Below, one piece after another: positions 37,701 to 49,267 of a DNA stretch of 64,000 nt. Position 1 is the first letter of the stretch. Each line of letters opens with the position of its first letter. The stretch is taken from contig NC_061463.1 in NCBI RefSeq assembly GCF_022581195.2, forward strand, positions 8,680,001-8,744,000, read 5' to 3'. The translations under genes and the position numbers were made by a program. This DNA comes from Helicoverpa zea. Its lineage: Eukaryota; Arthropoda; Insecta; Lepidoptera; Noctuidae. The notes under the pieces were generated by a model. The model did no database searches and was not told where the DNA came from. It worked only from the letters and a program-made list of their open reading frames with translations.

Positions 37701-40578
37701 TTTAATGTCATACGTCATTACGACCAAATCCCCCGAGGCTTTTACTGAAATTGACTTCAGCGAAACCAATTTAATATAGGTACTTACTGTACTAGGATCG
37801 AATAACGTTTAAAGCTGAAACGCTGAAAATTTACTTCAATGCCTTTTAGTATTTTTTTTTTCTAGTTACTAAAACGTTTTTAAATGTCCCATAGGATGTC
37901 AGACACGCGATCGTCCGTCATGTAACCATACCCATATTTTATCGCTTTTAATGTAAGGTACCTATTGGTCTAATTACACCATAGATACTGTAATTGAATA
38001 GTCTATAATTGGAGCTTATAACCTTACAGAAACATAGTTATGTACTTAATTATTAAATTTCAAATTATAGGTACTTATTATTTCGTCGTTAAACTAATAA
38101 ATTAGGAAAATGAATGGCCTAATTAAAATAAATGAAATAGTTTTTATTTATAACTAAGTAAAATGATTTATTTTCGTAAAACTATTTTAGTTTGTCAAGC
38201 CAATTTAGGTTTTAAAGCCAATTTGAACTGCGGTTTGGTTATTTTAATGGCATTTGAACGCCTGTTACTTTGTTTACGTAATAAAAACCACAAATACAGT
38301 CAATCCATGACATGAATGTTTGCATATTAATGCTTATGCTATTATTCTTATATAATGTAAGGAACTAAACTTATTATGAAAATCCGTAAGTATACCTATA
38401 TACGCACAGGTACATTGCATCATTCCAAAAGGACAACGACAAATGTTCCTTTTTAAAACAACGTCGTACAATTAATGCTCACCTATTTACCGGTTTGAAC
38501 GGAGGAAAATACTAAAATTATCATTTTATAATGATGTCACGGCCCAACAATTTTATCTCTCGTTTTAAAGACAATTAGAACCTTGACCTTATCGTTAAAT
38601 GCAGGAAGGGTTGCCAGCATTATCTTGCATTCCCTTTTCAAACCAAACGCCATTGTTAGGTACCGTGCCAATGAGGTTCTATACAAATTATCTTTCCTCT
38701 TGGTTTAACATTCCAATAATAGATTAACCACATGTTTTCCCTGTCATCAAAGTCTTGATATTCGTATATTAGCTAGCATAATATAGGATCGTTTAACGAA
38801 GCAGTAATTGTTAAACGAATCCAATTAAAACGTGTGACAATGTAAAATAACAATAACCAATATGGCGACTAACGGGCATACAAAGTCACGTTGATCAACA
38901 CAAAGGTTTTATTAGAATGATAAGATGCATGTGTTCAGAAACATCAGACAGATGTGTTATCAAGGACTATTATGGCCTTACTACAAAAACTTTAAACCCT
39001 GTTTTACACTTGTCTAATAACATTTTGGCTGCAAAATGAACCATATGTCAACGTCATAATTTGACATTTTTTTAGACAAGGCATAAACTGACGTTTAAAA
39101 GTTTTTGTGGTAAGACGGATAATGTCTAACAAAAGATACATTGTTTAAATAACTATTAGTAACTAACTAATTTAGCAGTCGGAATACAATGAGGCGTATT
39201 ATTAGAACAATGATATTTGTTTGAAATCAACAACATTTTATTCAAACTCGTATCCATATTCCCATTCTGTGGTCTCACTAGTCTATGGTCATATAATAGG
39301 AAGATAAACGTTTTAGAAATTGTTGAATAAACTAAAGACGTCCGCTATCCGCACTTTATCCACGAGGGGCACTCGTTCAATTACACCGGCTTGCTCTATG
39401 TGACCTCTGCATTGTTTGTGTTTCAAAGAAAAAATCACTGAATATGTACATAGCGAGGTGATAAGTGCTTCGAGTAGACTGAATAATATTTGATTGTCGC
39501 TGATATGAGCATAATTTGGAAGGAGGTTCAATGGCACTTTTCAAATGAGTATGAACGTTGCCCATAGTCGTTAGACATCGATTCACCTCGATTCCATCGA
39601 AGCCTAATTTACTTTGATTCTTCGTCATTAAAATTCTACGTATAAAGGTCAGTAAATAAGGTGAATTCGTAAAACCACGGCTAATCGCTGCTATTTATCT
39701 GTGTCAAATCGGAAAATGCTATATTTAATTCACTGTATAAAGTATGTCCCTGATCGTATATATCTATATGTAGGTATATAAGTGTAATGTTCACACTAGC
39801 CACGGGTTGTATATTACTGCAGACAATAAATTAATTTGTTTTGATTCTACTGATTCTACGCAAGGTGTCATCTCATTTGAATGGAGTTCAAACAATGACA
39901 CCGTATATTAATTAAAACAAATGCATCGTCAGACTAAGCATACAAAATCTGATATCGTTCAACAGATAAAATATTTGAGAAATTGTACAATTATGGTGAT
40001 AAAAGGAGCTATTTATAGGCATTACCGACACTATGTGTACGATGTAAATAATACAGAATAATGTAACGTGTTATGTCTAGCGTCACGAGTTATCGAACCA
40101 ATTTTCAGTTCCACGTGAATTCCTAGTAAACATTATTATCTAATAAGTTTACTCATTACTAGATACGAGAAACAATGTTTCCTGATAAAAATTATGATGT
40201 CAATAGGCTAAGGAAATTTATGTTAGCAGCACGATATTAACCGAATTGTTTCCTTTTTCCAGGTCACCGGAGCCTAAAGCAGAGAACATGGTGATCACAT
40301 TCGCGCCACTCACAAAGGAATCAAAACACAGACGGCACATCAGATCAATGTCGGATGTTCAGAGCAGCACGCCGTACCGGATCCCGTTCCGGTCCCGGAA
40401 GGGCAGCACGCACACGCTCATGTACGACTCGGACACGCGGGCGCGCCGGATCCGGTCGCACAACCGGCACTTGCAGCTCGACTCGTCCGACTCCAGCGAC
40501 TACTTCGACTCACCCAAGAAAATCACGAGTTTGGGCCACAACATCATGAAACACACAGACTCCATGAGAATACTGTAA
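25731..40578 (+). CDS. Small single-pass membrane protein, unknown function
   Basis: Two exons, 25731-25897 and 40263-40578 (stop TAA 40576-40578), join in phase through a Lys codon (aa|g) with donor gtgagt and acceptor tttttccag, giving 160 residues. A second in-frame ATG at 25791 would give 140. Residues about 25-45 (YTWINHTVLMLLFQIFW) are a plausible membrane or membrane-anchor helix. The second exon is hydrophilic: a basic stretch (KHRRHIR), a Ser/Thr-rich and Arg-rich middle (YRIPFRSRKGS, RARRIRSHNR), then an acidic LDSSDSSDYFDSPKK motif resembling casein-kinase sites. The joined frame is continuous and exon-like in composition. I do not recognise the family. The 14.4-kb intron holds only mobile elements and a separate THAP exon. 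Extra alternative exons cannot be excluded. Confidence 0.7.
26373..26412. repeat. (TA)n-rich microsatellite
   Basis: Runs of tatatatataat and tatatatataatatg lie between two copies of 'acgtagataaac', within the long intron. Confidence 0.7.
27850..28038 (+). mobile_element. tRNA-derived SINE with 15-bp target-site duplication
   Basis: The head contains a box-A-like tggcctagtgggcaa. The expected box B is mutated (gggttgaggagtc). The tail 'cactggtactcagctgaatc' to 'aggctcggaggatgatg' is a known noctuid SINE/LINE tail. The 15-mer cccagtaaatattca flanks both sides exactly (27835-27849 and 28039-28053), which establishes retrotransposition into the intron. Confidence 0.88.
28803..28990 (+). repeat. 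'agggttccg' dispersed moth repeat
   Basis: 'gttttagggttccgtgcccg' followed by a 'tgtccgtcagtccatctgtccg' segment and a 'caagagccgtgacag' segment follows a common moth repeat. A related piece lies in reverse orientation at 54965-55045. Confidence 0.5.
29458..29602. mobile_element. 145-bp MITE-like inverted-repeat element
   Basis: gtgtttattcgttatttct at the left and agaaataacgaataaaaacac at the right are inverted with one 2-nt length difference. The interior shows no coding frame. Confidence 0.55.
29603..34151. other. Intron DNA, nothing recognised
   Basis: AT-rich intron of the small membrane protein gene. Frames at 30031-30231, 30499-30890 and 33040-33297 have no domain or splice support. 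Near 31995-32065 short words such as 'aattcataatct' recur in both orientations. Confidence 0.5.
34152..34280. mobile_element. 129-bp MITE, family copy 2
   Basis: Diverged copy of the element at 14903-15039, with the same terminal motif (ttatcggcaaggatattgag left, ccgtgccgataa right) and interior. Relative to copy 1 it has small deletions around the 'ttattgccataagtgtacag' segment. Confidence 0.75.
34302..35100 (+). mobile_element. 799-bp TIR element carrying a promoter and first-exon fragment
   Basis: The ends GGGTTGTTTCC (34302-34312) and GGAAACAACCC (35090-35100) are perfect inverted repeats flanked by TA on both sides (34300-34301, 35101-35102), a Tc1/mariner-type target. Inside, an ATG at 34615 opens a 66-codon frame starting MEKGFIEADSFIVAQFFANN. 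A possible donor follows 'cattacag' (gtattt, from 34769) and a pyrimidine-rich acceptor-like site lies near 34890. The opening words recall the start of moth transposon-associated proteins often seen near THAP domains, but that resemblance is from memory. It is probably a non-autonomous derivative or a captured gene fragment. Confidence 0.6.
35496..35687 (+). CDS. THAP-type zinc finger exon (first coding exon)
   Basis: ATG 35496 opens 64 codons ending at a good donor (gat|gtaagt, 35688). The peptide fits the C2CH THAP DNA-binding domain: Cys9-x4-Cys14 and Cys59-x2-His62 as zinc ligands, with the conserved Pro30, Trp39 and Phe63 of the fold. THAP domains occur in P-element-like transposases and in host regulators derived from them. 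The usual AVPTIF-type end of the domain would lie in the next exon, which I could not find. The 5' flank (35380-35495) is locally GC-richer and contains tgacgtcac, so it may be a real promoter. It sits inside the 14.4-kb intron of the small membrane protein gene on the same strand, 396 bp after a TIR element. It is either a transposon-derived gene or a fragment. Confidence 0.6.
35832..35878. repeat. Perfect 22-bp palindrome, 3-nt loop
   Basis: aaaatctttatttgatgcc... (35832-35853) is exactly complementary to 35857-35878. It lies about 145 bp after the THAP exon. Confidence 0.88.
35879..37196. other. Intron DNA after the THAP exon
   Basis: No continuing THAP exon was found. Tgacgtca-like words recur (36052, 36961). 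The 72-codon frame at 36746-36964 has no recognisable feature. Confidence 0.45.
37197..37235. repeat. Perfect 17-bp palindrome, 5-nt loop
   Basis: gagataggtatattgat, loop tatat, then the exact complement. Confidence 0.85.
37262..37690 (-). mobile_element. 3' end of a LINE-like element, minus orientation
   Basis: An (attt)n run near 37267 is followed by AT-rich sequence and then a GC-richer block ('gtctatccttgtatggagca' to 'gttagccctggccgg') that looks like decayed coding sequence read on the minus strand. This is typical of a truncated non-LTR element. Class not determined. Confidence 0.45.
38977..39114. mobile_element. 138-bp MITE with about 40-bp imperfect inverted repeats
   Basis: cttactacaaaaactttaaa on the left and tttaaaagtttttgtggtaag on the right, with 'cacttgtctaa' and 'ttagacaagg' further in, are inverted. 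By eye there are several mismatches and one indel. Confidence 0.65.
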
Positions 40579-40606
40579 TGCAGTCCTGAGAGATCTGATT
40601 TAAATT

Positions 40607-40612
40607 AATAAA
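40607..40612 (+). promoter_or_regulatory. Possible poly(A) signal (AATAAA)
   Basis: An AATAAA lies 29 bases after the stop codon of the small membrane protein gene. A longer 3' UTR is possible because conserved-looking DNA continues to about 41160. Confidence 0.35.
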
Positions 40613-43289
40613 TGAGGCTGTACAATCTAGTTGTCGACTAGATCGGAATCACGTCGGGTTGCCGTCGGTTCTAAGAGTAGGTAATCAGATTTCAATTTAA
40701 TTGGGATGTTCTTGCGATTGAAGAAACTTTGGATTCAATGATTGTTCGTTTCATAATTTTAGCGACGATTTATACTTTCAAGTGGTAATGTTATCGTAGG
40801 CAAGACTAAACATGGCATAGTCACTGTTTATGTATGACTGCCGAATTGTAAAATAGACTTTGGCAATCTGATTTGCTGTAGTGCATAATTTGATCTTGTC
40901 CGTCGAATAATCTGATGATCCCAAAGATGTATAATCCCAACGTGATTCAGCGATATAACAGACTATAGTGATTTCCTTTATGAGACTGTGATGAAGTAGG
41001 TTAACGGTTATGATAACTATTTAGTTGTAATTATTAGTTTTAAGTTAATTTTCATTGTCAATTTTGTGTCAGTGTCTATGAGACGTATGACGAGGGCGAG
41101 AGATGTGATGCTGGCGAATGTTTTCTACGTCAAATGTATAGAATTATTGAATACTTTTCATATCATAACCACAGGGTTGAACTGCTAAAAACCACCAATT
41201 TACCTATTATTAATTTAATAAGGATTCAAATTGTGGGAACATTTTACAATAACAATCAATAAAATCGATAAACAGATTGAAAATAATCAAAAATAAAATT
41301 ATAATCTTTTCACGGTTTATACTTATCAAGATGACTAATTCGACCCTGTGTGGATACTCGATAGTAGGACCAAAGCTCTTAATGTGGCCATATCTAAAGT
41401 ACCTATAATGCTGAAACACTAGTCTGTAGAAGCACTACTTAGGTAAATCTGTCAGAACATAACACTGATTGGTTCAGGCCTAGTTTGTTAAGAACAAAAG
41501 ACTCAATCGAGAACAGATGTTGCATATGTAGTAATGTTTCTGGAACAGCAAATATGTACCTAATATTTTGATATAGAGTTCAGTGTTATTTGAATTGCTA
41601 ATAAAACTGAAGCCTTTATTAATTTAGTTCTGACATGACAGTGGAAAATTGTGACAAAAGTGGGTGGGCAAATGTTGACAGTCTACTCACATACTGAGCT
41701 AAAAGTAAACACTGAAACTAATATCCAAGTCAAGAAAGAATTTTCGGCTTGATTTGTCAAGTATTTTTAACCAGGAAAATTCTATTTTTAAAATAATGTT
41801 TTGTGCAGCAAACTTTTTTTTGTTTTGTTAAAATAGTGATGTGGAAGTTGACAATACAAATGTAGGATTAAGTTTTGAGTATTTTGGCTTATTTCGCTAT
41901 CTCTGGACCAAAAGTATCGATAGAAACTGGAGTTTGTAAAAAATGTGATTAAAAATGATATCAGAGAGCAGGAATATAGGCCTTCAATTTTACGAATGTG
42001 ATAAGTAGCAGTTAAAATATCTATAACATTGTTATTTATTACATAATATTGAACCGTGATGAATGTCAATAAACAAAGGAAATTCCTAAAGAAACATACA
42101 TTTTGTTTAATTTTTCATCTATTATTCCTAAAAGACCTATGATAAACGAGCTACGTTTATTTTAAAGAATTGAGTACTTATCTATGTAGTAAAACTACCT
42201 TGAACGAACTCTCATTACCTACTTTCGGGACCGGGGTGAGTTGGCAAGCTCAATGTAATTGGCCACACAACAATAGACAATTGACGTCATAGAAGAGACA
42301 ATACGCTTGATTTATGGAAAGTTCTTTATCTATAGGTACCTAGTAGAGTAGTAGGTAAATTCATATTATCAACCTAGATAGATACATATAAACACATTAA
42401 TCAATGGGCAATCGTAGCCATAATAATGATATGTGTAAGCTCGGTGACACAACATTAGATATCACGTTAAGGCTGTGACCATGACCTGATGCTGCCGCTA
42501 ACAAGGAATCCACGTTTGACCCTATTACGAGACATTAGTTTTCGAACATCTTTCTTTGTCGCCAAAGCATATACCTAATGGAAAATTCGTAAAATTGCTA
42601 TGAATCTGACTAAATGGTTCCCCTTCAAAAGGAGCACGCTCATGGTTGAATTATTAATGTTAATACACATACTTATGATACTTATAAAACAGTTAGAGAT
42701 TAGGTCAATTCACCAAGAGTCATAAATCTTTAAAAAACTGCAATCAACGTACATTTTTCCAAGGTTTTCTCAACAGGTAACGCCATCTGCTGCATTCATT
42801 GGTCGACTAAGTTTCTCGCAATGCTACGACAGCTACGAGATTTTCAGCGGCTTCCATACCGTAGCGTAGACCGGAGTGCCGTAGCAGGCCTACTAGTGAC
42901 ATCTAGTTTTACAACGAAGAAATAAACAAAGAAACGCAACGTTGCCTTGCGCTTAATAACAAATTAACTTACCAAGTTTTTATTTGTTTTTTTCTAAATT
43001 GCAATCAATCTTTCTATCGTTGTCGATTTAACAATTTTGTTGAAGAATGTAGGTGATAGCTTCACGTCAAAGGTCGATAGATGGCTTCATTCATCAACAT
43101 TTTTGGCGAAACATTGCACAGACACTTCACTTATCATTGACATTAGTTTGACATTTGTTTGTTTACATCACGACATTTTCAATTTCATTGTTATTTCGAA
43201 CGTTTTACCGCAAAGTGTTTCAAAAAGTTCACAACCTCTAAACTTAAGTGTTAGCGTAATATTTAACTTTTGTGTCGTAACAAACTAAA
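40613..43289. other. Intergenic DNA and Ppt1 5' flank
   Basis: No gene is supported. About 42774-42920 is GC-richer ('acgccatctgctgcattcatt', 'gaccggagtgccgtagcagg') and resembles dispersed moth repeats. The Ppt1 transcription start should lie in the last few hundred bases, but no core promoter motif stands out. Confidence 0.45.
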
Positions 43290-46200
43290 ATGAAGACATT
43301 ATTTATTTTACTCTGCGTAATTAAATTAATTTCTGGAACACCTACACCCATTGTAATGTGGCATGGAATGGGTAAGTTTTTAAATAAAGAACAACAGTTT
43401 TCTGTTCGGAATCTACAATTTTGAAATTAAATTAATCAGTCCTAGTTACTCTCCCATAAAGTATAATCTCTGGCTTGCTTGTAAAAATATATCGTGAATT
43501 TTAATTGACTCGTTAATTGCGTTGATTGTTGCCCTCAATAGAATAGACATAACATGAATTAATCAGCAAGTAAGTGAACAGCGTTGGCCTTCAGACAGAC
43601 TGGACTCTATATTTCTTAATATCAGACAATTAACAATATCCTAGATGTTCCCTGATATCAGGCTACCTCTTTTCATTTATAAAAAGAAAGTAAATACAAA
43701 TACCTTCTCTTGGGTAAAGAATAATGAATCATCCAAGTTTTATATAGAGCATTTTATCAAGTGGTTTTTAGTCTGGTAAAATTCAAACTTTTTCTAGCCG
43801 TTCCAAGCTAACTTTGAGTTTGGTATCTTTAAATATCAATGATCAATAAAGGTTTTATTACTGTTAAAAGGGCCGGTTTTTCAATCATCAGTTAACATCT
43901 ATCTGATGAATATGTTTGATGTTTTGACAGCTTTTGTATAGAAAATATGTCAAACCGCCATATTTATTCCTCAGATGGTAAGTTAACCGATGATTGAAAA
44001 ATCAGCCCTTAGTGAAATAAATATCAAGTATAAACATAAAACAATTTAAACGCTGAATGTAAGACTGAGTTAATTTTAACATGCAAGTATGTACACAGAT
44101 CTTGATGTAAACAGGAAAATATGAATAATTTAATTGGTGCAGCTATCAGTATTTATCTGGCATTAATTAATAGGGCTGGGATATTGCAATAGAACATCAT
44201 TAATTAATAAAGTAAATGAACTTAAGCCATATTTCTGCTAACTCTGCAATATTAAATTAATAATATTTTCATATAGGTGACACATGCTGCCTAAGCTTCA
44301 GTTTGGGGGGAATAAAGGTATTTCTAGAAAAAAATATACCCGGAGTGTATGTAAACTCATTGAAGGTTGGCAACTCCTCCATCGAAGACCTGGAGAATGG
44401 GTACTTCATGAACCCTAACAAGCAGGTGGAATATGTCTGTGGTCTACTGGCTGCAGACCCTCAGCTGAAAGATGGTTTCAATGCTATCGGCTTCTCGCAA
44501 GGAAGCCAGTTTCTGTAAGACATTTTAAAATCTGTTTTGTTCATGATGTTGCAATGATTAGAAAGGCAAAATAGTTCATGGTTGAATTGAATGTATAAAT
44601 ATTAGCATTTAAATTATTCATCAATTACTCTTTCATATACAGAAAATAAAACATAAGTGTTGTAATGCTAAGTCAGTTATATTGTATACCTTAATACCTA
44701 ATACCAGAATAAATGAGAGATTTTGCATAATTTTTCATGAATATAAAAATTTTAAGGCGAGCTGTTGTCCAGCGCTGTGGTCACCTACTACCTAAGATCA
44801 AGAACTTGATATCTCTTGGTGGTCAGCATCAGGGAGTATATGGTTTGCCCCACTGTGGAGCCCTGATGCATCCTACTTGTGACTACATCCGACAGCTGCT
44901 CAACTATGCTGCTTATGAGAAGTAAGTCTAAGCTTAGAAGGTAATAGCAATTGTTCTGGGCTCCCAGCCCTAAAAGTTAATTTCTTTCGTATGGATGATC
45001 AAAATATTCAACTTAATTCCTATCCCATGTGCGAGTGAACCCGCAGTAAACAATACACACAATTATAATTGGTTTATTTTCATCGTGAATATCCTGATGG
45101 ACTGACAGTCTGATTTATTAATTGAGGAACATCCTTTGAAAGGTCAATCGCCTGATATTCATTCGATCGGCACGCAACCTTATAAATCAAGATGTGTAGG
45201 TAAATTGGTACTCATTATAAGGTATAGGTACTATAGGTGCAACATACATCAACCTGCATAAGAATGGATTAATCAGAAACATGCTACAGACTACAGAATT
45301 ATTATGGTAAACTTTCTCACGCGAATATTACATTTTATCAGGCATGGTGCCCTATTCGACCTCTAAAAGAGATAAAAACCCGGGTCCTCTTAAAAAATTG
45401 ACTAGAAGCTTCTATTCTAGGTCCCCCAGAATGACGTATTGTTTTTACAGGTAAACAAACAATACAGGGTTACACGTGCCCGCCATTTTTGTATGCTTAA
45501 CGCGTCGCACCTTCAACTTGTACATCACAGCTTCAGAGCAAATAAGGACCGGAATATTGAAGGTCGATGTTAATGTTTAAACTATCCTTGCGGCGAATTG
45601 TAGAGGGCAACTTTATTATTGCTCGTTCCGTTTATCATTCAGCTTCCACTCGCGGTTTTACCCGCGTTTTTATTCTTCAAATCGTTCTAGCTGAGGAGAT
45701 GCTATATCTCCAGATAATATAAGAAAGTCTTCAGCTTTAGACACGGAAGAATAAAAGCTTTAAGGTTACACTAGTCGATATTTTTCCCATACAAAGTTCG
45801 GGGTGCTTTTACTCTACATTGTGACATAATACATTCAAAATTAAACTTGATATCGTTTTATATTGTTATTAAGTTTGTCTGTACGGATTTAAAAAAAAAT
45901 AAAAAAATCCCAGTAAAAAGTTATGAGCCAACAAAGTTCCGTTTTTCTAGACAATTTTAACGCAACTTTGAGTGTTAAAAAGTCCCATAAAAAATGTAAA
46001 ATCTCCAAAACGAAGTCCGCTCCGACATAGCTCAATTACTAAAGAGTTCTATAAAATTTATTTCAAATTGATTTATACAGTAGTTTTTTCAGAAAACGCT
46101 TTTTTCTGAAGCACTCTTCGTCTTTTTTTACGTACTCGTTTTGCGATGAATTGTCGTGCATTTCACTCAATAGCATTCCCCCCGGCAGAAGCGCGGGGCG

Positions 46201-48858
46201 GAGCGGAGAAAGACGCTTATACACACATGCTTATTTCCACAATTTTTACGTTTTGCACGATATTTTGTCGTGCAACTGTGCAAATTTTAGTGCAACTATT
46301 TGTTTGTATTGTTTTGGGCTCAGTCTGCTGCTGCGGCCCACGTCTTTCGTATCGTATGTGTGTAGACTATTCTCCTAGCGCTTATCGTACGTAAACATTA
46401 CACTGACCCCCGGCTAAAACTCTGGATTTCGATACTACCTTCTTTATCTGTTTGACTTGGCACTGAACTTTGGACTTAGTATTTGATATCACTTTGATCT
46501 AAGCCGCCTTTGTCGCATTTGCCGCAAACACCGCGGTCGGCGTTTTTGAGAATGTAAACAAACAGAAGAAAGCAACCTTATTTCTAAAGGAATAAAGTAT
46601 TATTTTTATATGTTTCTGTTCCGTTCTTTGGTAAAAGCCGCTTTGCCTATTTTATTGTTTTATCTTTCATATTCGTTACAAAAATTGTGATCGAGTTACA
46701 CGTCTCTACTGCTCTCTTCGTTCTTCGTATGTATAATGTCAACTAAAAAAAAATGAGAAACGCTTTTCGACACGAAAATAACTGTGTTACTGCTTTAAAA
46801 AATCAAAATGTTCAATAAAATCAATAGAATTGATTTCTAAATACATGTAATACATATTATAGATAAATAACACCCATACAACATTTGTCCTGGGTGGGAA
46901 TCGAACCCACGACCTACGGCATAGCAGTCAAGATCACTAAGTACTAGACCAACAGGCCAGTCAAACTGATTTTACATTGTGTTATCATAAAAAATGTTTT
47001 AGGTACCTACGCCTTGGGACAATTACTGAAATCCATGCGAGCATCACTAGTCGGTACCTCATAAAATAAGCAACTTCTATGAAATCTATACTAATATTAT
47101 AAAGAGGAAAACTTTGTTTGTTTGGTTGTAATGGATAAACTCAAAAACTACTGGAACAATTTTAAATATTCTTTCACCATTAGAAAGCTATATTATCTGC
47201 GAGTAACATAGGCTATATTTTATCCCGGTGCGGGCAGTAGCTCCCACGGGACGCGGGTGAAACTGCGGGAAAACGGCTAGTATAAAATGATAACAGTATC
47301 TATTATTTTAGTACGAGTTAGTAAGCGCTTGCTGACTTTTCGGTAGCGAGCAGTACACAGCAGCATGTACGTATGTGTGTCTAATGTCGTTTTGATTCGT
47401 AACGGTGTTTGTATGCGTGCTTGTTTGCACGAAACGCATTGTGCAAATAGACTAGCGTCTAACTGCTCATCACTGGGGCTATCTCTGTCGCACACGATGT
47501 CAGATGAGACAGCGCGCTTTTTGGCCACGCCCCTGAGTGAGTTCGAGCCCGCGACTAGTTTAACCTTAAACATAAAGTTACACGCAATTACAGAACCAGC
47601 TGTTTCCCGCAGTTTCCCTTTGCGTCCCGTGGGAACTACTGTCCGTAAACAAATTAAATATAGTCTGTTTCTCGGGGCTTGGGCTAATGTAGCTTCCCAC
47701 TGGTGATATAATTTTCTATATCGCTTCAGTAGCTTCGGAGCCTTTAGGGTTACAAGTATAAACAAACAAAAAATGTTTCCTCTTTAGAAGTCGCCAGTGG
47801 ACATACAAATCCGAGCGAGTTACGAAAATCTAGATTTCCAACATTTGTAACAGTATATTTTATCTATGTTCCGCTTTCTTAACAGGAAAATGCCCACATA
47901 CGCAATAGTATTTTGTCTAACTTTCACCATATAAAACTTTTGTTTCCGCTTCCTTCCTTCTGCCTTCTTTTAGATATATGGCTCCTCTGGTGAGGGAGTT
48001 ATTTTCTCAGACGAAATCCTGTTTCACAGAAGGAAGAAAGCTGTTACTTGCCTGTCTTCTAAGCCGTAATATAAGAACATCTACAAACACTTGTTTTTTT
48101 TTTCAGCTGGGTCCAAAACGCTCTAGTCCAAGCTACATACTGGCACGACCCACTAGACGATGAGGCCTACATCCACAAAAGTATTTTCCTTTCGGACATC
48201 AACAACGAAATCATGGCGAATAAGACTTACATACAGAATCTGAATAATTTGGACCACCTCGTGTTAGTGAAGTTTGACAATGATACCATTGTGCAGCCTA
48301 GAGAGACGGAGTGGTTTGGGTATTATGAGCCTGGACAGTCGAAGAAGTTGCTGCCCTTGAGGGAGACGAAGATTTATACTGAGGTTTGTTTTGGTTACAA
48401 TTAATTTGATATCATTAATTTAGTTGATATGTATACAAGTCCATAAAGTTCTGTTTATTGTGGAATTCATTTGTACGTAATATTGATGGTCATAGTTGTG
48501 TACATTTATTGGGATCCTTTACGCCTGTCCACTAGGCCAAGATTTTCTCGTTTACAAAAAGGAAAATCAAAGACACTACGACACAAAAAATTATCTGCAT
48601 ATTTAAAGCATTAGTTACGAAAATTGCAGACTAAAGACTAGAGAATTTATTTATAAATTTTCAGTTTTAATTTCATTGTATGAGGTAAAAAATAAGAACA
48701 ATAGATAGAAGCTTTATTGTCTGTTTCAGGATCGCTTGGGTCTGAAGAAGATGGACAAAGAAGGCAAGTTGATTCTCCTATCGACCGTAGGAGATCACCT
48801 GCGCTTCTCAGACACATGGTTTATCGACAACATTCTCAAACCTTATCTCCTTAATTAA
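43290..48858 (+). CDS. Ppt1: Palmitoyl-protein thioesterase 1
   Basis: Five exons join in phase: 43290-43371, 44277-44514, 44757-44921, 48107-48383 and 48730-48858, giving 296 aa (human PPT1 is 306). The enzyme removes fatty acyl groups from cysteines of lipid-modified proteins in the lysosome; loss in humans causes infantile neuronal ceroid lipofuscinosis. Residues 1-16 are a signal peptide (MKTLFILLCVIKLISG). Then come WHGMGD (24-29), the nucleophile motif GFSQGS (Ser101), GGQHQGV (128-134), YWHDP, FDNDTIV (Asp221) and GDHLRFS (His277), completing the Ser-Asp-His triad. The fifth nucleophile-motif position is Ser104 where human has Gly. All introns are GT-AG. Intron 3 (3.2 kb) is packed with repeats. 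The gene converges on the acetyltransferase downstream. Confidence 0.96.
43867..44010. mobile_element. MITE in Ppt1 intron 1
   Basis: agggccggtttttcaatcatc on the left and gatgattgaaaaatcagcc on the right are inverted repeats with a few mismatches, continuing into 'agttaac' and 'gttaacc'. The interior includes 'tttgacagcttttgtatag'. Boundaries are good to a few bases. Confidence 0.65.
46800..46975 (-). mobile_element. tRNA-derived SINE
   Basis: On the minus strand the head carries 'gttggtctagtacttagtgat' (box-A-like) and 'gtgggttcgattcccac' (an intact box B, plus-strand 46893-46909), followed by 'caggacaaatgttgtatggg' and an AT-rich tail. The tRNA-like part lacks a complete cloverleaf, so it is a SINE and not a tRNA gene. 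Confidence 0.75.
47089..47281 (-). repeat. RTE-like LINE 3' tail
   Basis: Minus-strand order: actagccgttttcccgcagt, 'cacccgcgtcccgtgggag', 'ctactgcccgcaccgggata', then 'aaacaaacaaagttttcctc' and 'ttataatattagta'. This is the classical moth RTE-type tail and the best-preserved copy in the window. Confidence 0.75.
47602..47790 (-). repeat. Second, diverged RTE-like tail
   Basis: 'gtttcccgcagtttcccttt', 'gcgtcccgtgggaactactg' and 'tgtttcctctttagaag' repeat motifs of the neighbouring tail, mostly in the opposite order, with other sequence inserted. A rearranged copy is likely. Confidence 0.4.
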
Positions 48859-49201
48859 CTCGTCTATTACGAGATTAAATCTCATTAACGCGTGTTAATG
48901 AGCTAATATTCATTAATCTAAGGTCTAGAAGTTTCTATGAAATAAGTCGAATAGCGCTTTAATTTTACTGATAAAGATGAAAGTCTGACTGGAATCTGTA
49001 TTTTAAGTTATGTAATTAGAAGAATCAAAATGGCTGATCAACATATTTTTTTTGTTATTTACTATAATCTCATTATTATTTAGTGTAAACAAAGATAATG
49101 ATATTATTATACAATACTTAGGTTATGATACCAGTGCGATGCTTTATATTATAGTCATAAGAATCTCGAAGCAATAACATTGTGATATCAAGATTGATTT
49201 T

Positions 49202-49207
49202 AATAAA
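49202..49207 (+). promoter_or_regulatory. Probable Ppt1 poly(A) signal (AATAAA)
   Basis: AATAAA stands 344 bases after the stop codon, with a T-rich stretch (gttttttt) near 49227 downstream. Confidence 0.55.
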
Positions 49208-49261
49208 GTTTATAAGAAGATTTGAGTTTTTTTCTTATTACCTATGAATACAACCAAGAAG

Positions 49262-49267
49262 TTTATT
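49262..49267 (-). promoter_or_regulatory. Possible poly(A) signal of the acetyltransferase (AATAAA)
   Basis: Read on the minus strand this is AATAAA, about 350 bases after the acetyltransferase stop at 49616. It lies 55 bp from the Ppt1 signal on the other strand, so the two mRNAs would end close together or overlap. Confidence 0.4.

Larger units (their letters stand above)
44922..48106. other. Ppt1 intron 3, repeat-filled
   Basis: Contains a possible RTE-tail scrap near 45648, a GC-rich block at 46140-46420 ('ccccccggcagaagcgcgg'), a SINE, an RTE tail and a decayed tail, with ORFs up to 162 aa (47277-47765, minus) that overlap these repeats. No conserved exon is missing: the flanking Ppt1 exons join without a gap. 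Confidence 0.65.

Noticed and set aside
39313..39628. Two overlapping minus-strand ORFs (74 and 83 codons) that might be one frameshifted gene
   Set aside because: No recognisable domain, no splice sites, and the two frames do not form one coherent protein.
46896..46970. Possible tRNA gene
   Set aside because: Box A and box B are present but there is no full cloverleaf, and the downstream sequence is a known SINE body.
47277..47765. 162-codon minus-strand ORF in the Ppt1 intron
   Set aside because: It overlaps RTE-tail copies and other repeats, and contains no domain. Ppt1 splicing is complete without it.
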